DNA of 64,000 nucleotides. Origin: Beijerinckiaceae bacterium (GTDB lineage Bacteria; Pseudomonadota; Alphaproteobacteria; Rhizobiales; Beijerinckiaceae). Shown here in pieces: positions 17,130 through 25,910 of this stretch (positions are counted from its first letter, which is position 1; each line of letters starts with the position of its first letter). Where the stretch lies: NCBI GenBank assembly GCA_947452455.1, contig CANGBX010000002.1:186001-250000 (forward strand). Direction: 5' to 3'. Under the pieces are notes generated by a model. That model did not search any database and was not told the origin of the DNA. It saw only the letters and a program-made list of their open reading frames with translations. The position numbers and the translations under genes are program-made.

Positions 17130-18392
17130 TTAAACCGGCTTCAGAAGCACGTGCTTCTTTTTGCCCATCGACAATTTCACCACACCTTCGCCGGTGAGAT
17201 CAGCTGCGCTCAATGTCGCGCGCTCATCGCTGACGGCAGCATCATTCATGCGCAGACCGCCACCTTTGATCTGGCGGCGCGCTTCACCCGTTGAGGCGAC
17301 AAGACCTGCTTTGACGAAAGCGGTCAGCACGCCGATACCGGCATCAAATTCGCTGCGTGTCACTTCAATTGTGGGAAGCGCTGTCGAGAGCACGCCCTCT
17401 TCAAATGTTTTGCGCGCTGTTTCGGCCGCCTCATCTGCGCTTGCCCGACCATGCAACATGGCTGTGGCTTCATTGGCGAGAATCTTTTTGGCTTCGTTGA
17501 TTTCTGCGCCACCGAGATTTTCGAGGCGGCGGATTTCATCCATCGGCAATTCGGTGAAGAGGCGCAGGAAGCGGCCGACATCGGCATCCTCCGTATTGCG
17601 CCAGTACTGCCAGTAATCATAGACGGGCAGCATGTCGGGGTTGAGCCAGACTGCGCCGGACGCCGTCTTGCCCATTTTCGCGCCCGAAGCTGTGGTGAGT
17701 AGCGGCGAAGTGAGGCCATAGAGCTGGCCCGTGCCCATGCGTCGGCCCAGATCAATGCCCATGACAATATTGCCCCATTGATCGGAGCCGCCCATTTGCA
17801 GGGTGATGCCGTAACGCTTGTTCAACTCGACGAAATCATAGGACTGCAAGCACATATAATTGAATTCGATGAAGGAGAGCTCTTGCTCGCGGTCGAGGCG
17901 CATCTTGACCGAATCCATCGACAACATGCGGTTGACGGAAAAGTGTCGGCCGACATCGCGCAGGAAGTGAATGTAATTGAGTGCAGTCAACCATTCGGCA
18001 TTGTCGGTCATGACCGCATCAGTCTTGCCGTCACCGAAGGTGAGGAATTTTGTGAAGACTTGACGGATGCCGTTCTTGTTGGCGTCGATCTGATCGAGCG
18101 TGAGCAGTTTGCGGCTTTCATCGCGCCCCGAGGGATCGCCGACCTGTGTCGTGCCGCCACCCATCAAAGGGATCGGCTTGCCGCCGGTCTTTTGCAGCCA
18201 GCGCAACATCATGATCTGCAGCAGCGAGCCGATGTGCAGCGAGGAGGCTGTCGCATCAAAGCCTATATAGGCAATGAGGTCTCCAGACTTGGCCTTGTCA
18301 TCCACGCCCGCAAAGTCCGAGCATTGGTGGATATAGCCGCGCTCTTTCAGAACGGCGAGAAAATCGGATTTGGGCTGGAAATCGGTCGACAT
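17130..18392 (-). CDS. tyrS: Tyrosyl-tRNA synthetase
   Basis: The 420-residue class I synthetase charges tRNA-Tyr. The HIGH motif is HIGS (residues 53-56 in [10 protein letters not shown]). The KMSKS loop is KMGKT ([13 protein letters not shown]), a usual variant. [12 protein letters not shown] supplies the tyrosine and tRNA binding loop. A C-terminal S4 RNA-binding domain (about 355-420) contains [16 protein letters not shown]. Length and start [10 protein letters not shown] fit the TyrS family. The gene is divergent from the toxin-antitoxin pair and anmK, with about 90 bases between starts. Confidence 0.97.
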   Translation of the reverse strand: MSTDFQPKSDFLAVLKERGYIHQCSDFAGVDDKAKSGDLIAYIGFDATASSLHIGSLLQIMMLRWLQKTGGKPIPLMGGGTTQVGDPSGRDESRKLLTLDQIDANKNGIRQVFTKFLTFGDGKTDAVMTDNAEWLTALNYIHFLRDVGRHFSVNRMLSMDSVKMRLDREQELSFIEFNYMCLQSYDFVELNKRYGITLQMGGSDQWGNIVMGIDLGRRMGTGQLYGLTSPLLTTASGAKMGKTASGAVWLNPDMLPVYDYWQYWRNTEDADVGRFLRLFTELPMDEIRRLENLGGAEINEAKKILANEATAMLHGRASADEAAETARKTFEEGVLSTALPTIEVTRSEFDAGIGVLTAFVKAGLVASTGEARRQIKGGGLRMNDAAVSDERATLSAADLTGEGVVKLSMGKKKHVLLKPV

Positions 18393-18481
18393 GAGGTCCT
18401 CGGTCAGGTGGCCGTGGTTTAATCGACAGGGCGCGTCGGCGCAACGTGACAGACGTCCGATTGGGGCGTAGAATTCTCATC

Positions 18482-18712
18482 ATGTCTGATCCAGCTCGCC
18501 AATCTTTGCCTTCCGGTTCTCGGGCACAAAGCCGCGCGGCCCGCCTGCGTGCGGCTGGCTTGCGTCCTGTGCGCATCTGGCTGCCGGACACGAAGAATCC
18601 GGCCATCATAGAGCGAATGCGTGCAGAAGCGCGCGCGATTGCCCATTCGGACCAGCAGAGCGACGAAGCCATGGATTGGGTTGAGGCCGTTTACGAATGG
18701 CCGAAGGACTAA
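18482..18712 (+). CDS. MazE-family antitoxin (DUF3018 type)
   Basis: The 76-residue product shows the antitoxin pattern RAQSRAARLRAAGLRPVRIWLPDT followed by a helical stretch and an acidic C-terminus (DEAMDWVEAVYEWPKD). The N-terminal half probably forms the DNA-binding dimer and the C-terminal part wraps the toxin. I chose the ATG at 18482 (MSDPARQS); one at 18446 is in frame but the extra residues look non-conserved. The stop overlaps the toxin start by 16 bases, the usual antitoxin-first, translationally coupled arrangement. Confidence 0.85.
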   Translation: MSDPARQSLPSGSRAQSRAARLRAAGLRPVRIWLPDTKNPAIIERMRAEARAIAHSDQQSDEAMDWVEAVYEWPKD

Positions 18713-19035
18713 TCCGGCGCGGCGCCATCGTCGCTGTTGTGATTCCCGGCGACTTTGGTAAGCCCCGGCCAGCTCTAGCTGTCCAGACGGAACTTTATGC
18801 CGATTTGAGCACGGTTCTTGTCTGCCCTCTGACCAGCGATTTGTCCGTTTCGGGCGCTTTGCGGATTAGGCTCGAACCTTCGGCAGAAAATGGTCTCAAG
18901 GCCCCATCCAATATCATGCTCGATAAATTAACCTCCGTTCGGCGGACGCGTATTCGAGATGAAATAGGCGTCGTGAGCCCAGATGTGATGGAAGACGTCA
19001 CGCGTGAATTGGCGCTTCTGATGGGGTTGGGCTGA
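18697..19035 (+). CDS. MazF/PemK-family mRNA interferase toxin
   Basis: The 112-residue protein is a CcdB/PemK-fold toxin: IRRGAIVAVVIPGDFGKPRPALAVQ is the N-terminal strand and loop bearing the conserved RPA(L)V motif, followed by VLVCPLTSD and a C-terminal IGVVSPDVMEDVTRELALLMG. MazF toxins cut mRNA at short sequence-specific sites. The gene overlaps the antitoxin by 16 bases and ends only 7 bases before the anmK start, so anmK may be cotranscribed with the module. Confidence 0.88.
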   Translation: MAEGLIRRGAIVAVVIPGDFGKPRPALAVQTELYADLSTVLVCPLTSDLSVSGALRIRLEPSAENGLKAPSNIMLDKLTSVRRTRIRDEIGVVSPDVMEDVTRELALLMGLG

Positions 19036-19042
19036 TTTGCCG

Positions 19043-20146
19043 ATGACCAAGCTGCGCGTCATAGGCCTGATGTCCGGCACCTCTCTAGATGGTATCGACA
19101 TTGCTTTTGTTGAGACCGACGGAGAATCGCAGGTTTGGCTCGGCCCTTTTGCTACGCGGCCCTATAAGGATGCCGAGCGGCGGCTGCTTAGGGCCGCACT
19201 GGCCGATGCGCGCAGCCTGACCGATGCCGCCAGCCGTCCCGGTATTTTACCTCAGGCTGAAGCCTTCCTCACCTGCGCCCATGCCGAGGCCGTTCGCGCC
19301 TTTTGCAAGGAGCACGGCATCGACCTCGCCTCCATCGATCTCGTCGGCTTTCACGGCCAGACCGTTCTGCATCGGCCGGAGGCGGGGCTGACCGTCCAGA
19401 TCGGGGACGGGCAGGGCTTGGCTGAAGAGCTTGGACGTCCCGTGGTTTTCGATTTCCGTTCAGCCGATGTGGCGGCTGGCGGGCAGGGTGCGCCCTTGGT
19501 TCCCGTCTTCCATCGGGCGCTTGCCGCCAACGCGGATCTCCCGCAACGGGTCGCCTTTCTGAATATCGGCGGGGTGGCCAATGCCACTTTGCTCCATGGG
19601 GACGCTGATCCGGTTGCCTGCGATACGGGGTCGGGCAATGCGCTGATCGATGATTTCGTGCTCGCCAGAACAGGCGCGCCCTATGATGCGGACGGGGCAT
19701 TGGCAGCCTCCGGCTCGCCGGACGAGGACCTGTTGGCGCTTTGGCTGGCGCATCCTTTCTTTTCGGCAGCACCTCCCAAAAGCCTCGACCGCAATGCGTT
19801 CGATGTGAGTGGTGTCGAAAAACTCTCCGATGCGGATGGTGCGGCGACTTTGACAGCCTTCACAGCGCGGGCTGTGGCGAGCCTTTTGCCGCATCTGGAT
19901 GAGGCTCCAGAACTCTGGATCGCCTGCGGGGGTGGAGCGCATAATAAAACGCTTTTATCTATGCTTGAAAAGCAGTTGAGAGCAAAGGTTCGTGCAGCAG
20001 ATGAATTTGGCTGGGATGCCGGCGCGATTGAAGCGCAGGCCTTTGCCTATCTCGCCGTGCGCTCCGCGCGCGGGCTCCCGCTCTCTTTTCCGGGCACAAC
20101 GGGCGTGGATCGCCCGTTGACCGGAGGCCGTTTGGCAAAGCCTTAG
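19043..20146 (+). CDS. anmK: Anhydro-N-acetylmuramic acid kinase
   Basis: AnmK phosphorylates 1,6-anhydro-MurNAc to MurNAc-6-phosphate during peptidoglycan recycling. The 367-residue protein begins with the family signature VIGLMSGTSLDGID and shows FHGQTVLHRPE, ADVAAGGQGAPLVPVFH, the NIGGVAN phosphate loop, CDTGSGNALID and the late ACGGGAHNKTL. I take the ATG at 19043; a TTG two codons earlier is also possible. It follows the toxin gene by 7 bases and ends overlapping the stop of the convergent hydrolase gene by 4 bases. Confidence 0.95.
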   Translation: MTKLRVIGLMSGTSLDGIDIAFVETDGESQVWLGPFATRPYKDAERRLLRAALADARSLTDAASRPGILPQAEAFLTCAHAEAVRAFCKEHGIDLASIDLVGFHGQTVLHRPEAGLTVQIGDGQGLAEELGRPVVFDFRSADVAAGGQGAPLVPVFHRALAANADLPQRVAFLNIGGVANATLLHGDADPVACDTGSGNALIDDFVLARTGAPYDADGALAASGSPDEDLLALWLAHPFFSAAPPKSLDRNAFDVSGVEKLSDADGAATLTAFTARAVASLLPHLDEAPELWIACGGGAHNKTLLSMLEKQLRAKVRAADEFGWDAGAIEAQAFAYLAVRSARGLPLSFPGTTGVDRPLTGGRLAKP

Positions 20147-20832
20147 TCCTCGGCGCCTTTTTTGGCGCGGGCCGGAGTGGGGAGCCGGACCGGATTGTCG
20201 AGGCGGCGGTCGAGGTAATTGCCGACTTCGGCAATGAGCTCATCCACGCGGTTCTCGAAGAAATGGTTCGCGCCCTGCACGACGGCATGCTCGATAATAA
20301 TGCCGCGCTGGGTTTTCAGCTTTTCAATCAGCCCCATGACTTCCTTGAGCGGAGCCACGCGGTCCTGATCGCCATGGACGAAGAGACCGGAGGACGGGCA
20401 CGGCGCCAGGAAGGAATAGTCAAAGCGGTTGGCGGGCGGGGCAATCGAGATGAAGCCCTCGATCTCGGGGCGGCGCATCAACAGCTGCATGCCGATCCAC
20501 GAGCCGAAGGAGACGCCGGCAATCCAGCAGGCGCGTGCTTCCGGATTGATGCCCTGCACCCAATCGAGCGCAGCGGCGGCATCTGACAGCTCGCCTGAGC
20601 CGTGATCGAAACTGCCCTGGCTGCGGCCGACGCCGCGAAAGTTGAAGCGCAGCACGGAGAAGCCGCGCTCAGCGAATGTATAATATAAATTATAGACGAT
20701 CTGATTGTTCATCGTCCCGCCAAACTGCGGGTGGGGATGAAGGATCACAGCGATCGGGGCGCCGCGCTGCTTGGAGGGATGAAAACGGCCTTCCAGACGG
20801 CCAGCCGGACCCGTGAAAATGACTTCAGGCAT
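20143..20832 (-). CDS. Alpha/beta hydrolase of the dienelactone-hydrolase-like/YfhR family
   Basis: The 229-residue serine hydrolase has oxyanion segment HPHPQFGGTMNN, nucleophile motif GVSFGSW, an acid in VHGDQDRVAP, and the late histidine in GANHFFENRVDEL. This compact lid-less hydrolase is widespread in Hyphomicrobiales; substrate unknown. I chose the start at 20832 (MPEVIFTGPAG), four codons inside the open frame. It lies divergent to the cysteine desulfurase gene, with about 220 bases between starts that contain the Irr-like box. Confidence 0.85.
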   Translation of the reverse strand: MPEVIFTGPAGRLEGRFHPSKQRGAPIAVILHPHPQFGGTMNNQIVYNLYYTFAERGFSVLRFNFRGVGRSQGSFDHGSGELSDAAAALDWVQGINPEARACWIAGVSFGSWIGMQLLMRRPEIEGFISIAPPANRFDYSFLAPCPSSGLFVHGDQDRVAPLKEVMGLIEKLKTQRGIIIEHAVVQGANHFFENRVDELIAEVGNYLDRRLDNPVRLPTPARAKKGAED

Positions 20833-20903
20833 CGTGATCCTCAAGCAAGCGGGCAGCCTCTAGCGGCCCGGAGTTCAAATGCGTGTCAGGTCAGCCCCTT
20901 CGC

Positions 20904-20933
20904 TTGACTTCGCCAAAGGGCGACCCCTAATAG
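20904..20933 (+). promoter_or_regulatory. Candidate sigma-70 promoter of the suf cluster
   Basis: TTGACT at 20904-20909 is separated by 18 bases from TAATAG at 20928-20933. The predicted start, near 20940, falls inside the palindrome at 20932-20956, about 115 bases before the desulfurase ATG. Confidence 0.55.
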
Positions 20934-20956
20934 CTGTTAGAATTATTCTAACAGCT
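20932..20956. promoter_or_regulatory. Irr-type iron box (ICE motif) upstream of the suf cluster
   Basis: A perfect 12-base inverted repeat, AGCTGTTAGAAT / ATTCTAACAGCT, is separated by one T. The core TTAGAA-TTA-TTCTAA matches the TTTAGAA-N3-TTCTAAA consensus known for the iron-response regulator Irr of Hyphomicrobiales. It overlaps the candidate -10 hexamer and the transcription start, the position expected of a repressor site. Repression of Fe-S synthesis under iron limitation is the inferred effect. Confidence 0.75.
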
Positions 20957-21055
20957 GAAGGCCCCTCGATAGGCGGGAGGCCGACACGGTCCGGGGCGTT
21001 CTAACACGCAGGCACCGTGCAATTGCAAGCATTTTGCGACAAGCAGCGAAACGTG

Positions 21056-22219
21056 ATGGTGCCTGAGCGGATCTATCTCGACCATAATGCGACCGCCCCG
21101 CTGCTTCCCGCAGTGCGCGCGGCTATGGTCGCGGCGCTGGATTTGACCGGAAATGCCTCCTCTATCCATGCGGAAGGGCGTGCGGCTCGCGCCGCCATCG
21201 AGCAGGCGCGCGCCCAAGTGGCAGGGCTGATCGGCGTCCGGCCGCGTGATATTACTTTCACATCAGGCGGCACCGAGGCGGCCAATCTTGTCCTCTCGCC
21301 CGCCTTGAGCGATGGCGGCAAACCGCTGACCCGTCTTTTTGTGGCTGCCGGAGAACATCCTTGCGTCTTGCAGGGGCACCGTTTCCCGCAAGACGCTGTC
21401 CAGACCATTCCGCTGAAGGCTGACGGCCAGATCGACTTTGGCGTGCTGCAAGCTTTGCTGGCTCAAGCCTCTGGTGAGCGCGTGCTGCTTGCTCTTCAGG
21501 CTGCCAATAATGAGACGGGCGTCATCCAGCCGGTCGCGGAGGCCGCGGCCCTCGTCCATGAAGCGGGCGGGCTTGTGATTTGTGATGGCGTGCAGGCGGC
21601 CGGTCGTATTCCCCTTGCTGGTCTTGGCGCCGATGCGCTTTTCATCTCCGCCCATAAGATTGGCGGGCCGAAAGGCATGGGCGCGCTGGCATTTGCCAAT
21701 ACGCGTCTCCATATGAATGGGGCGGCGCTGGTAAAGGGCGGGGGCCAGGAAAAGGGCCTGCGGGCTGGCACAGAGAATGTGGCGGGCATTGCGGGTTTTG
21801 GCGCGGCGGCCTCTGAAGCAGTCTTGCAGGGTAGCTTGATGGCCGGCCTCGGGGTCCTTCGGGATCGCCTTGAGGCTGAGGTCGCACAGCGGCTTCCCGA
21901 TACGGTCTTCTTCGGGCAGGAGGCGCAACGCCTCCCCCAGACCACGGCCTTTGCCGTGCCGGGTGTGCCGGCCGAGACATTATTGATCGCGCTCGATCTC
22001 GCTGGCTTTGCCGTCTCTTCGGGGTCGGCCTGTTCCTCGGGCAAGGTGCAGCCCTCCCATGTGCTTCTGGCCATGGGCGTGGAGCCGGCCCTCGCCAAGG
22101 GCGCTTTGCGGGTCAGTTTGGGTGCCGGAAATACAGACCGCGACATCGAAGCCTTTTGCGGGGCGCTCGATAAGGCGGTAAGTAATATCAGAGCGCGTTC
22201 GCAGATGAGCGCCGCCTGA
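21056..22219 (+). CDS. Class V cysteine desulfurase (IscS/NifS-like), first gene of the suf cluster
   Basis: The 387-residue PLP enzyme takes sulfur from cysteine for Fe-S assembly. Features: YLDHNATAPL start, TSGGTEAANLVL, NNETGVIQP, SAHKIGGPKGMGA with the PLP lysine, and the long catalytic loop SSGSACSSGKVQPSHVLL with the persulfide cysteine. This loop marks it as group I (IscS/NifS type), unlike the SufS encoded at 25907. I chose the ATG at 21056 (MVPERIYLDHN). In Hyphomicrobiales a gene of this type commonly heads the suf operon. It sits under the Irr-like box, with 86 bases to sufB. Confidence 0.93.
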   Translation: MVPERIYLDHNATAPLLPAVRAAMVAALDLTGNASSIHAEGRAARAAIEQARAQVAGLIGVRPRDITFTSGGTEAANLVLSPALSDGGKPLTRLFVAAGEHPCVLQGHRFPQDAVQTIPLKADGQIDFGVLQALLAQASGERVLLALQAANNETGVIQPVAEAAALVHEAGGLVICDGVQAAGRIPLAGLGADALFISAHKIGGPKGMGALAFANTRLHMNGAALVKGGGQEKGLRAGTENVAGIAGFGAAASEAVLQGSLMAGLGVLRDRLEAEVAQRLPDTVFFGQEAQRLPQTTAFAVPGVPAETLLIALDLAGFAVSSGSACSSGKVQPSHVLLAMGVEPALAKGALRVSLGAGNTDRDIEAFCGALDKAVSNIRARSQMSAA

Positions 22220-22305
22220 AAGATAGATCGGGCCGGGCAACCGGTTCGTATATGAAGTGAAGCCAAACCAGCGGTCCTTGAAACCGCCAAGGTGAGGAGA
22301 AAAGC

Positions 22306-23775
22306 ATGGCGGCCGTCCAAGAGACTGTCGATCGGGTGAAGTCTGTCGACGTCGATGCCTATAAGTACGGCTTCGTCTCCGATATTGAATCGGAGAAGGC
22401 GCCTAAGGGCCTCAACGAAGATATTGTTCGTTTCATCTCGGCGAAAAAGAATGAGCCCGCGTGGCTGACTGAATGGCGCCTTGAAGCCTATCGGCTTTGG
22501 CTCACCATGCGTGAGCCCGATTGGGCGCGCGTCGATTATCCGAAGATCAACTATCAAGATCTCTATTATTATTCCGCGCCGAAAAGCACGCCGGGCCCCA
22601 AGAACATCGACGAGGTCGATCCCGAACTGTTGCGCGTTTATGAAAAGCTCGGCATTCCGCTGCGCGAGCAGGAAATTCTGGCCGGCGTGCAAGAACGCAG
22701 GGTCGCTGTGGATGCGGTGTTCGATTCCGTGTCTGTCGCCACGACCTTCAAGGCTGAATTGGCCAAAGCTGGTGTGATCTTCTGCCCGATCTCGGAAGCT
22801 GTGCACACGCACCCCGAACTGGTGAAGAAATATCTCGGCTCGGTCGTGCCGACGAGCGACAATTATTACGCGACGCTCAATTCCGCAGTCTTCTCGGATG
22901 GCTCGTTCGTCTACATTCCGCCGGGCGTGCGTTGCCCGATGGAATTGTCGACTTACTTCCGCATCAATGAGCAGAACACGGGGCAATTCGAGCGCACGCT
23001 GATCATTGCCGACAAGGGCTCTTATGTGAGCTATCTCGAAGGCTGCACGGCACCCAAGCGCGACGAAAACCAGCTGCATGCAGCGGTGGTTGAACTGATC
23101 ACGCTTGATGATGCCGAGATCAAATATTCCACCGTGCAGAATTGGTATCCGGGCGACGCGGACGGCAAAGGCGGCATTTATAATTTCGTCACCAAGCGTG
23201 GCGATTGCCGCGGCGCGCGCTCGAAGATCTCGTGGACGCAGGTTGAAACCGGCTCGGCTATTACGTGGAAATATCCGTCCTGCATTTTGCGCGGCGATGA
23301 ATCGCGTGGCGAGTTTTACTCGATCGCCATTTCCAATGGTCGCCAGCAGGTCGATAGCGGCACCAAGATGATCCATCTCGGCAAGAACACGACGAGCCGC
23401 ATTATCTCGAAGGGGATTTCTGCAGGACGTTCCAACAACACCTATCGTGGACAGGTGTTGGCGCAGAAGCGCGCGACCAATGCGCGCAATTTCACCAATT
23501 GCGATTCATTGCTGATTGGCGAAACCTGCGGCGCGCATACGATCCCCTATATCGAAGCGAAAAACGCCAGCGCGGTCTTCGAGCACGAAGCGACGACGTC
23601 GAAAATTTCTGAAGATCAGCTGTTCTATTGCATGCAGCGCGGACTTTCGGCGGAAGAAGCGACAGCGCTGATCGTCAATGGTTTCGTGCGCGATGTGCTG
23701 CAACAGCTGCCGATGGAATTTGCGGTTGAAGCGCAGAAGCTCATTTCTATCAGCCTAGAAGGCTCAGTTGGCTGA
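22306..23775 (+). CDS. sufB: Fe-S cluster assembly scaffold SufB
   Basis: SufB is the scaffold on which SufBC2D builds Fe-S clusters. The 489-residue protein is full length: N-terminal [36 protein letters not shown], the beta-helix core with [38 protein letters not shown], and the C-terminal [23 protein letters not shown], where the cysteine thought to accept sulfur lies. [22 protein letters not shown] is the family's closing signature. A strong Shine-Dalgarno (GAGGAGA) precedes the ATG. It is followed 42 bases later by sufC. Confidence 0.98.
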   Translation: MAAVQETVDRVKSVDVDAYKYGFVSDIESEKAPKGLNEDIVRFISAKKNEPAWLTEWRLEAYRLWLTMREPDWARVDYPKINYQDLYYYSAPKSTPGPKNIDEVDPELLRVYEKLGIPLREQEILAGVQERRVAVDAVFDSVSVATTFKAELAKAGVIFCPISEAVHTHPELVKKYLGSVVPTSDNYYATLNSAVFSDGSFVYIPPGVRCPMELSTYFRINEQNTGQFERTLIIADKGSYVSYLEGCTAPKRDENQLHAAVVELITLDDAEIKYSTVQNWYPGDADGKGGIYNFVTKRGDCRGARSKISWTQVETGSAITWKYPSCILRGDESRGEFYSIAISNGRQQVDSGTKMIHLGKNTTSRIISKGISAGRSNNTYRGQVLAQKRATNARNFTNCDSLLIGETCGAHTIPYIEAKNASAVFEHEATTSKISEDQLFYCMQRGLSAEEATALIVNGFVRDVLQQLPMEFAVEAQKLISISLEGSVG

Positions 23776-23817
23776 GGCGTCTGACGCCTCGCCACCTTTG
23801 AAACGGATACGGGAAAC

Positions 23818-24567
23818 ATGATCGAAATTCGTAACCTTCACGCCGAGATCGACGGCAAGAAAATCATCAACGGTCTTTCGCTGACCGTGAATGACGGCGA
23901 AGTCGCGGCCATAATGGGCCCCAATGGCTCTGGCAAATCGACACTCTCTTATGTGATCTCCGGCCGTGCAGGCTATGAGGTGACGGGTGGCGAGATTTTG
24001 CTGAATGGCGAAAATATTCTGGAGATGAATGCAGCCGAGCGCGCCGCCAAAGGTGTGTTCCTCGCTTTCCAATATCCGCTAGAAATCCCCGGCGTCACGA
24101 CGATGACCTTCCTGAAGGCGTGCCTCAATGCGCAGCGCAAGTCGCGTGGTGAAGCCGAACTCACGACGCCTGATTTCATGAAGCGCGTGAAGGCAGGGGC
24201 CGAAAAGCTCGGCGTGCCGCAGGACATGCTGCGTCGTGCTTTGAATGTCGGTTTTTCGGGCGGCGAAAAGAAGCGCATGGAAGTTTTGCAAATGTCGCTG
24301 CTGGAGCCGACTTTTGCCATTCTCGATGAAACCGATTCCGGTCTCGATATTGATGCTCTGCGCATTGTGTCGGAAGGCGTGAATGCTTTGCGTGATCCCA
24401 AGCGTTCTTTCCTCGTCATCACCCATTATCAGCGTCTGCTCGATTACATCGTGCCTGACACTGTGCATGTCATGTCGAAAGGCCAGATTGTGAAGACGGG
24501 CGCCAAAGAACTGGCGCTTGAACTCGAGGCCAATGGGTATCGCGATTTTGTTGGCGAGGCGGCGTGA
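23818..24567 (+). CDS. sufC: Fe-S cluster assembly ATPase SufC
   Basis: The 249-residue soluble ABC-type ATPase powers the SufBCD scaffold. Walker A is GPNGSGKST, signature FSGGEKKRMEV, Walker B FAILDETDSGLDIDAL, and the switch histidine is in LVITHYQRLL. The LDETDSGLD form (instead of DEP) is diagnostic of SufC. The stop overlaps the sufD start by 4 bases. Confidence 0.98.
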   Translation: MIEIRNLHAEIDGKKIINGLSLTVNDGEVAAIMGPNGSGKSTLSYVISGRAGYEVTGGEILLNGENILEMNAAERAAKGVFLAFQYPLEIPGVTTMTFLKACLNAQRKSRGEAELTTPDFMKRVKAGAEKLGVPQDMLRRALNVGFSGGEKKRMEVLQMSLLEPTFAILDETDSGLDIDALRIVSEGVNALRDPKRSFLVITHYQRLLDYIVPDTVHVMSKGQIVKTGAKELALELEANGYRDFVGEAA

Positions 24568-25910
24568 TGCTCGGTGACGTGAAAGCGGCGCATTCAGCAG
24601 CGGAAGAAAAGCTCGTCGCAGAATTTGCGCGTGCGCGCGGATCGTTGCCCGGTGCAGCGCCCGTTGGTGCTTTGCGAGATGCGGCGTTCGAGGCTTTCAA
24701 ATCTGCCGGCCTGCCTACACGCCGTGTCGAGGCTTGGCATTATACTGATCTGCGTATGGCCATGCGTGATGCTTTGCCTGTGGCGCCTGCGCCCAAGGCT
24801 GACGCGTCACTCAAGCAAAAGCTTGAAAAACTTGCACCACGCATTGCTGATCTCGAAACCACGCGTCTGGTTTTGGTGGACGGCTATTTTGTTGCCGAAC
24901 TTTCGGATGTGACACCAAAGGGTGTCACGGTTACGGCTTTGTCTGAGGCCCTTGCCAAGGGCGATGCGGCTTTTGTGGAAGCTTTGTCAGCACCGGGTAT
25001 GGGGCAGGGTGATGCTGCTCTCGCGCTGAACACAGCATTCATGCAAGGCGGTGTGATCATCGACGTTGCTGCAGGCACGCATGTTGCGCAACCGATTGAA
25101 ATGATCGCGCTGTCTTCTGAGATGTCAGCTCATGCTGTTTATGCGCGCTCTTTGTTGCGCGTTGGCAAAGGCGCACAAGTCACATTGATTGAACGCGAGG
25201 TCAGCACCGCTTCACAAATCGAGCAGCGCAATCATGCTCTGGTCGTGAGTGTGGCAGATGAAGCGCAGGTCGAGCATGTTTTTGTGCCTGCGATTTTGAA
25301 GAGCGCTTCGACATATGTGGCCTCGTTGCTTGCCATTTTGGGCGCAAAGGCATCATTCAACTCCTTCACTTTGGTGCAGGGCGGCGGGCTGCTGCGCCGC
25401 CAGATTCACATGCGCTTTGATGGTGAGCATGCCAAAGGCCAATTGGCTGGTGCGTCTGTACTCAGGAATAAAGATCATGCGGATACGACGCTTGTCGTTC
25501 AGCATGTGGCAGCCCATTGCCAGAGCCGCGAATATTTCAAAACCGTGCTCGACGGTGAATCGACAGGCATTTATCAGGGCAAAGTGATTGTGGCGCCGGG
25601 TGCGCAAAAGACCGATGGCGCCATGAAGAGCCATGCGATCTTGCTTTCTGATGACGCAACCATGAACAATAAGCCTGAGCTTGAAATCTTTGCCGATGAC
25701 GTTGTCTGCGGACATGGCGCGACAGTTGCCCAGCTCGACGAAGATCAGGTTTTTTATGCAATGGCGCGTGGCTTGCCAAAGCCCGTGGCGGAATCGATGC
25801 TGCTCGAAGCTTTTGTCGATGAAGCGACAGATCGCGTCGAGAGCGAGCCTGTGCGTGTCTATCTCACGAGTTTGATCGGGCAATGGCTTTCGCAGCGGGG
25901 GGCAGCATGA
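24564..25910 (+). CDS. sufD: Fe-S cluster assembly protein SufD
   Basis: The 448-residue SufB paralogue completes the SufBC2D complex. Signs: GLPTRRVEAWHYTDLR near the start, the beta-helix core with VQGGGLLRRQIHMRFDGEHA, the motif DHADTTLVVQHVAAHCQSRE, QKTDGAMKSHAILLSDDATMNNKPELEI split over the core, and the closing CGHGATVAQLDEDQVFYAMARGLPK, which contains the histidine of the SufB-SufD interface. The start overlaps sufC by 4 bases and the stop overlaps sufS by 4, so three genes are translationally coupled. Confidence 0.96.
   Translation: MMLGDVKAAHSAAEEKLVAEFARARGSLPGAAPVGALRDAAFEAFKSAGLPTRRVEAWHYTDLRMAMRDALPVAPAPKADASLKQKLEKLAPRIADLETTRLVLVDGYFVAELSDVTPKGVTVTALSEALAKGDAAFVEALSAPGMGQGDAALALNTAFMQGGVIIDVAAGTHVAQPIEMIALSSEMSAHAVYARSLLRVGKGAQVTLIEREVSTASQIEQRNHALVVSVADEAQVEHVFVPAILKSASTYVASLLAILGAKASFNSFTLVQGGGLLRRQIHMRFDGEHAKGQLAGASVLRNKDHADTTLVVQHVAAHCQSREYFKTVLDGESTGIYQGKVIVAPGAQKTDGAMKSHAILLSDDATMNNKPELEIFADDVVCGHGATVAQLDEDQVFYAMARGLPKPVAESMLLEAFVDEATDRVESEPVRVYLTSLIGQWLSQRGAA

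Noticed and set aside
21496-23376. 626-codon open frame antisense to the desulfurase and sufB
   Set aside because: It spans two genes with strong family matches on the other strand and the gap between them; no coding signature.
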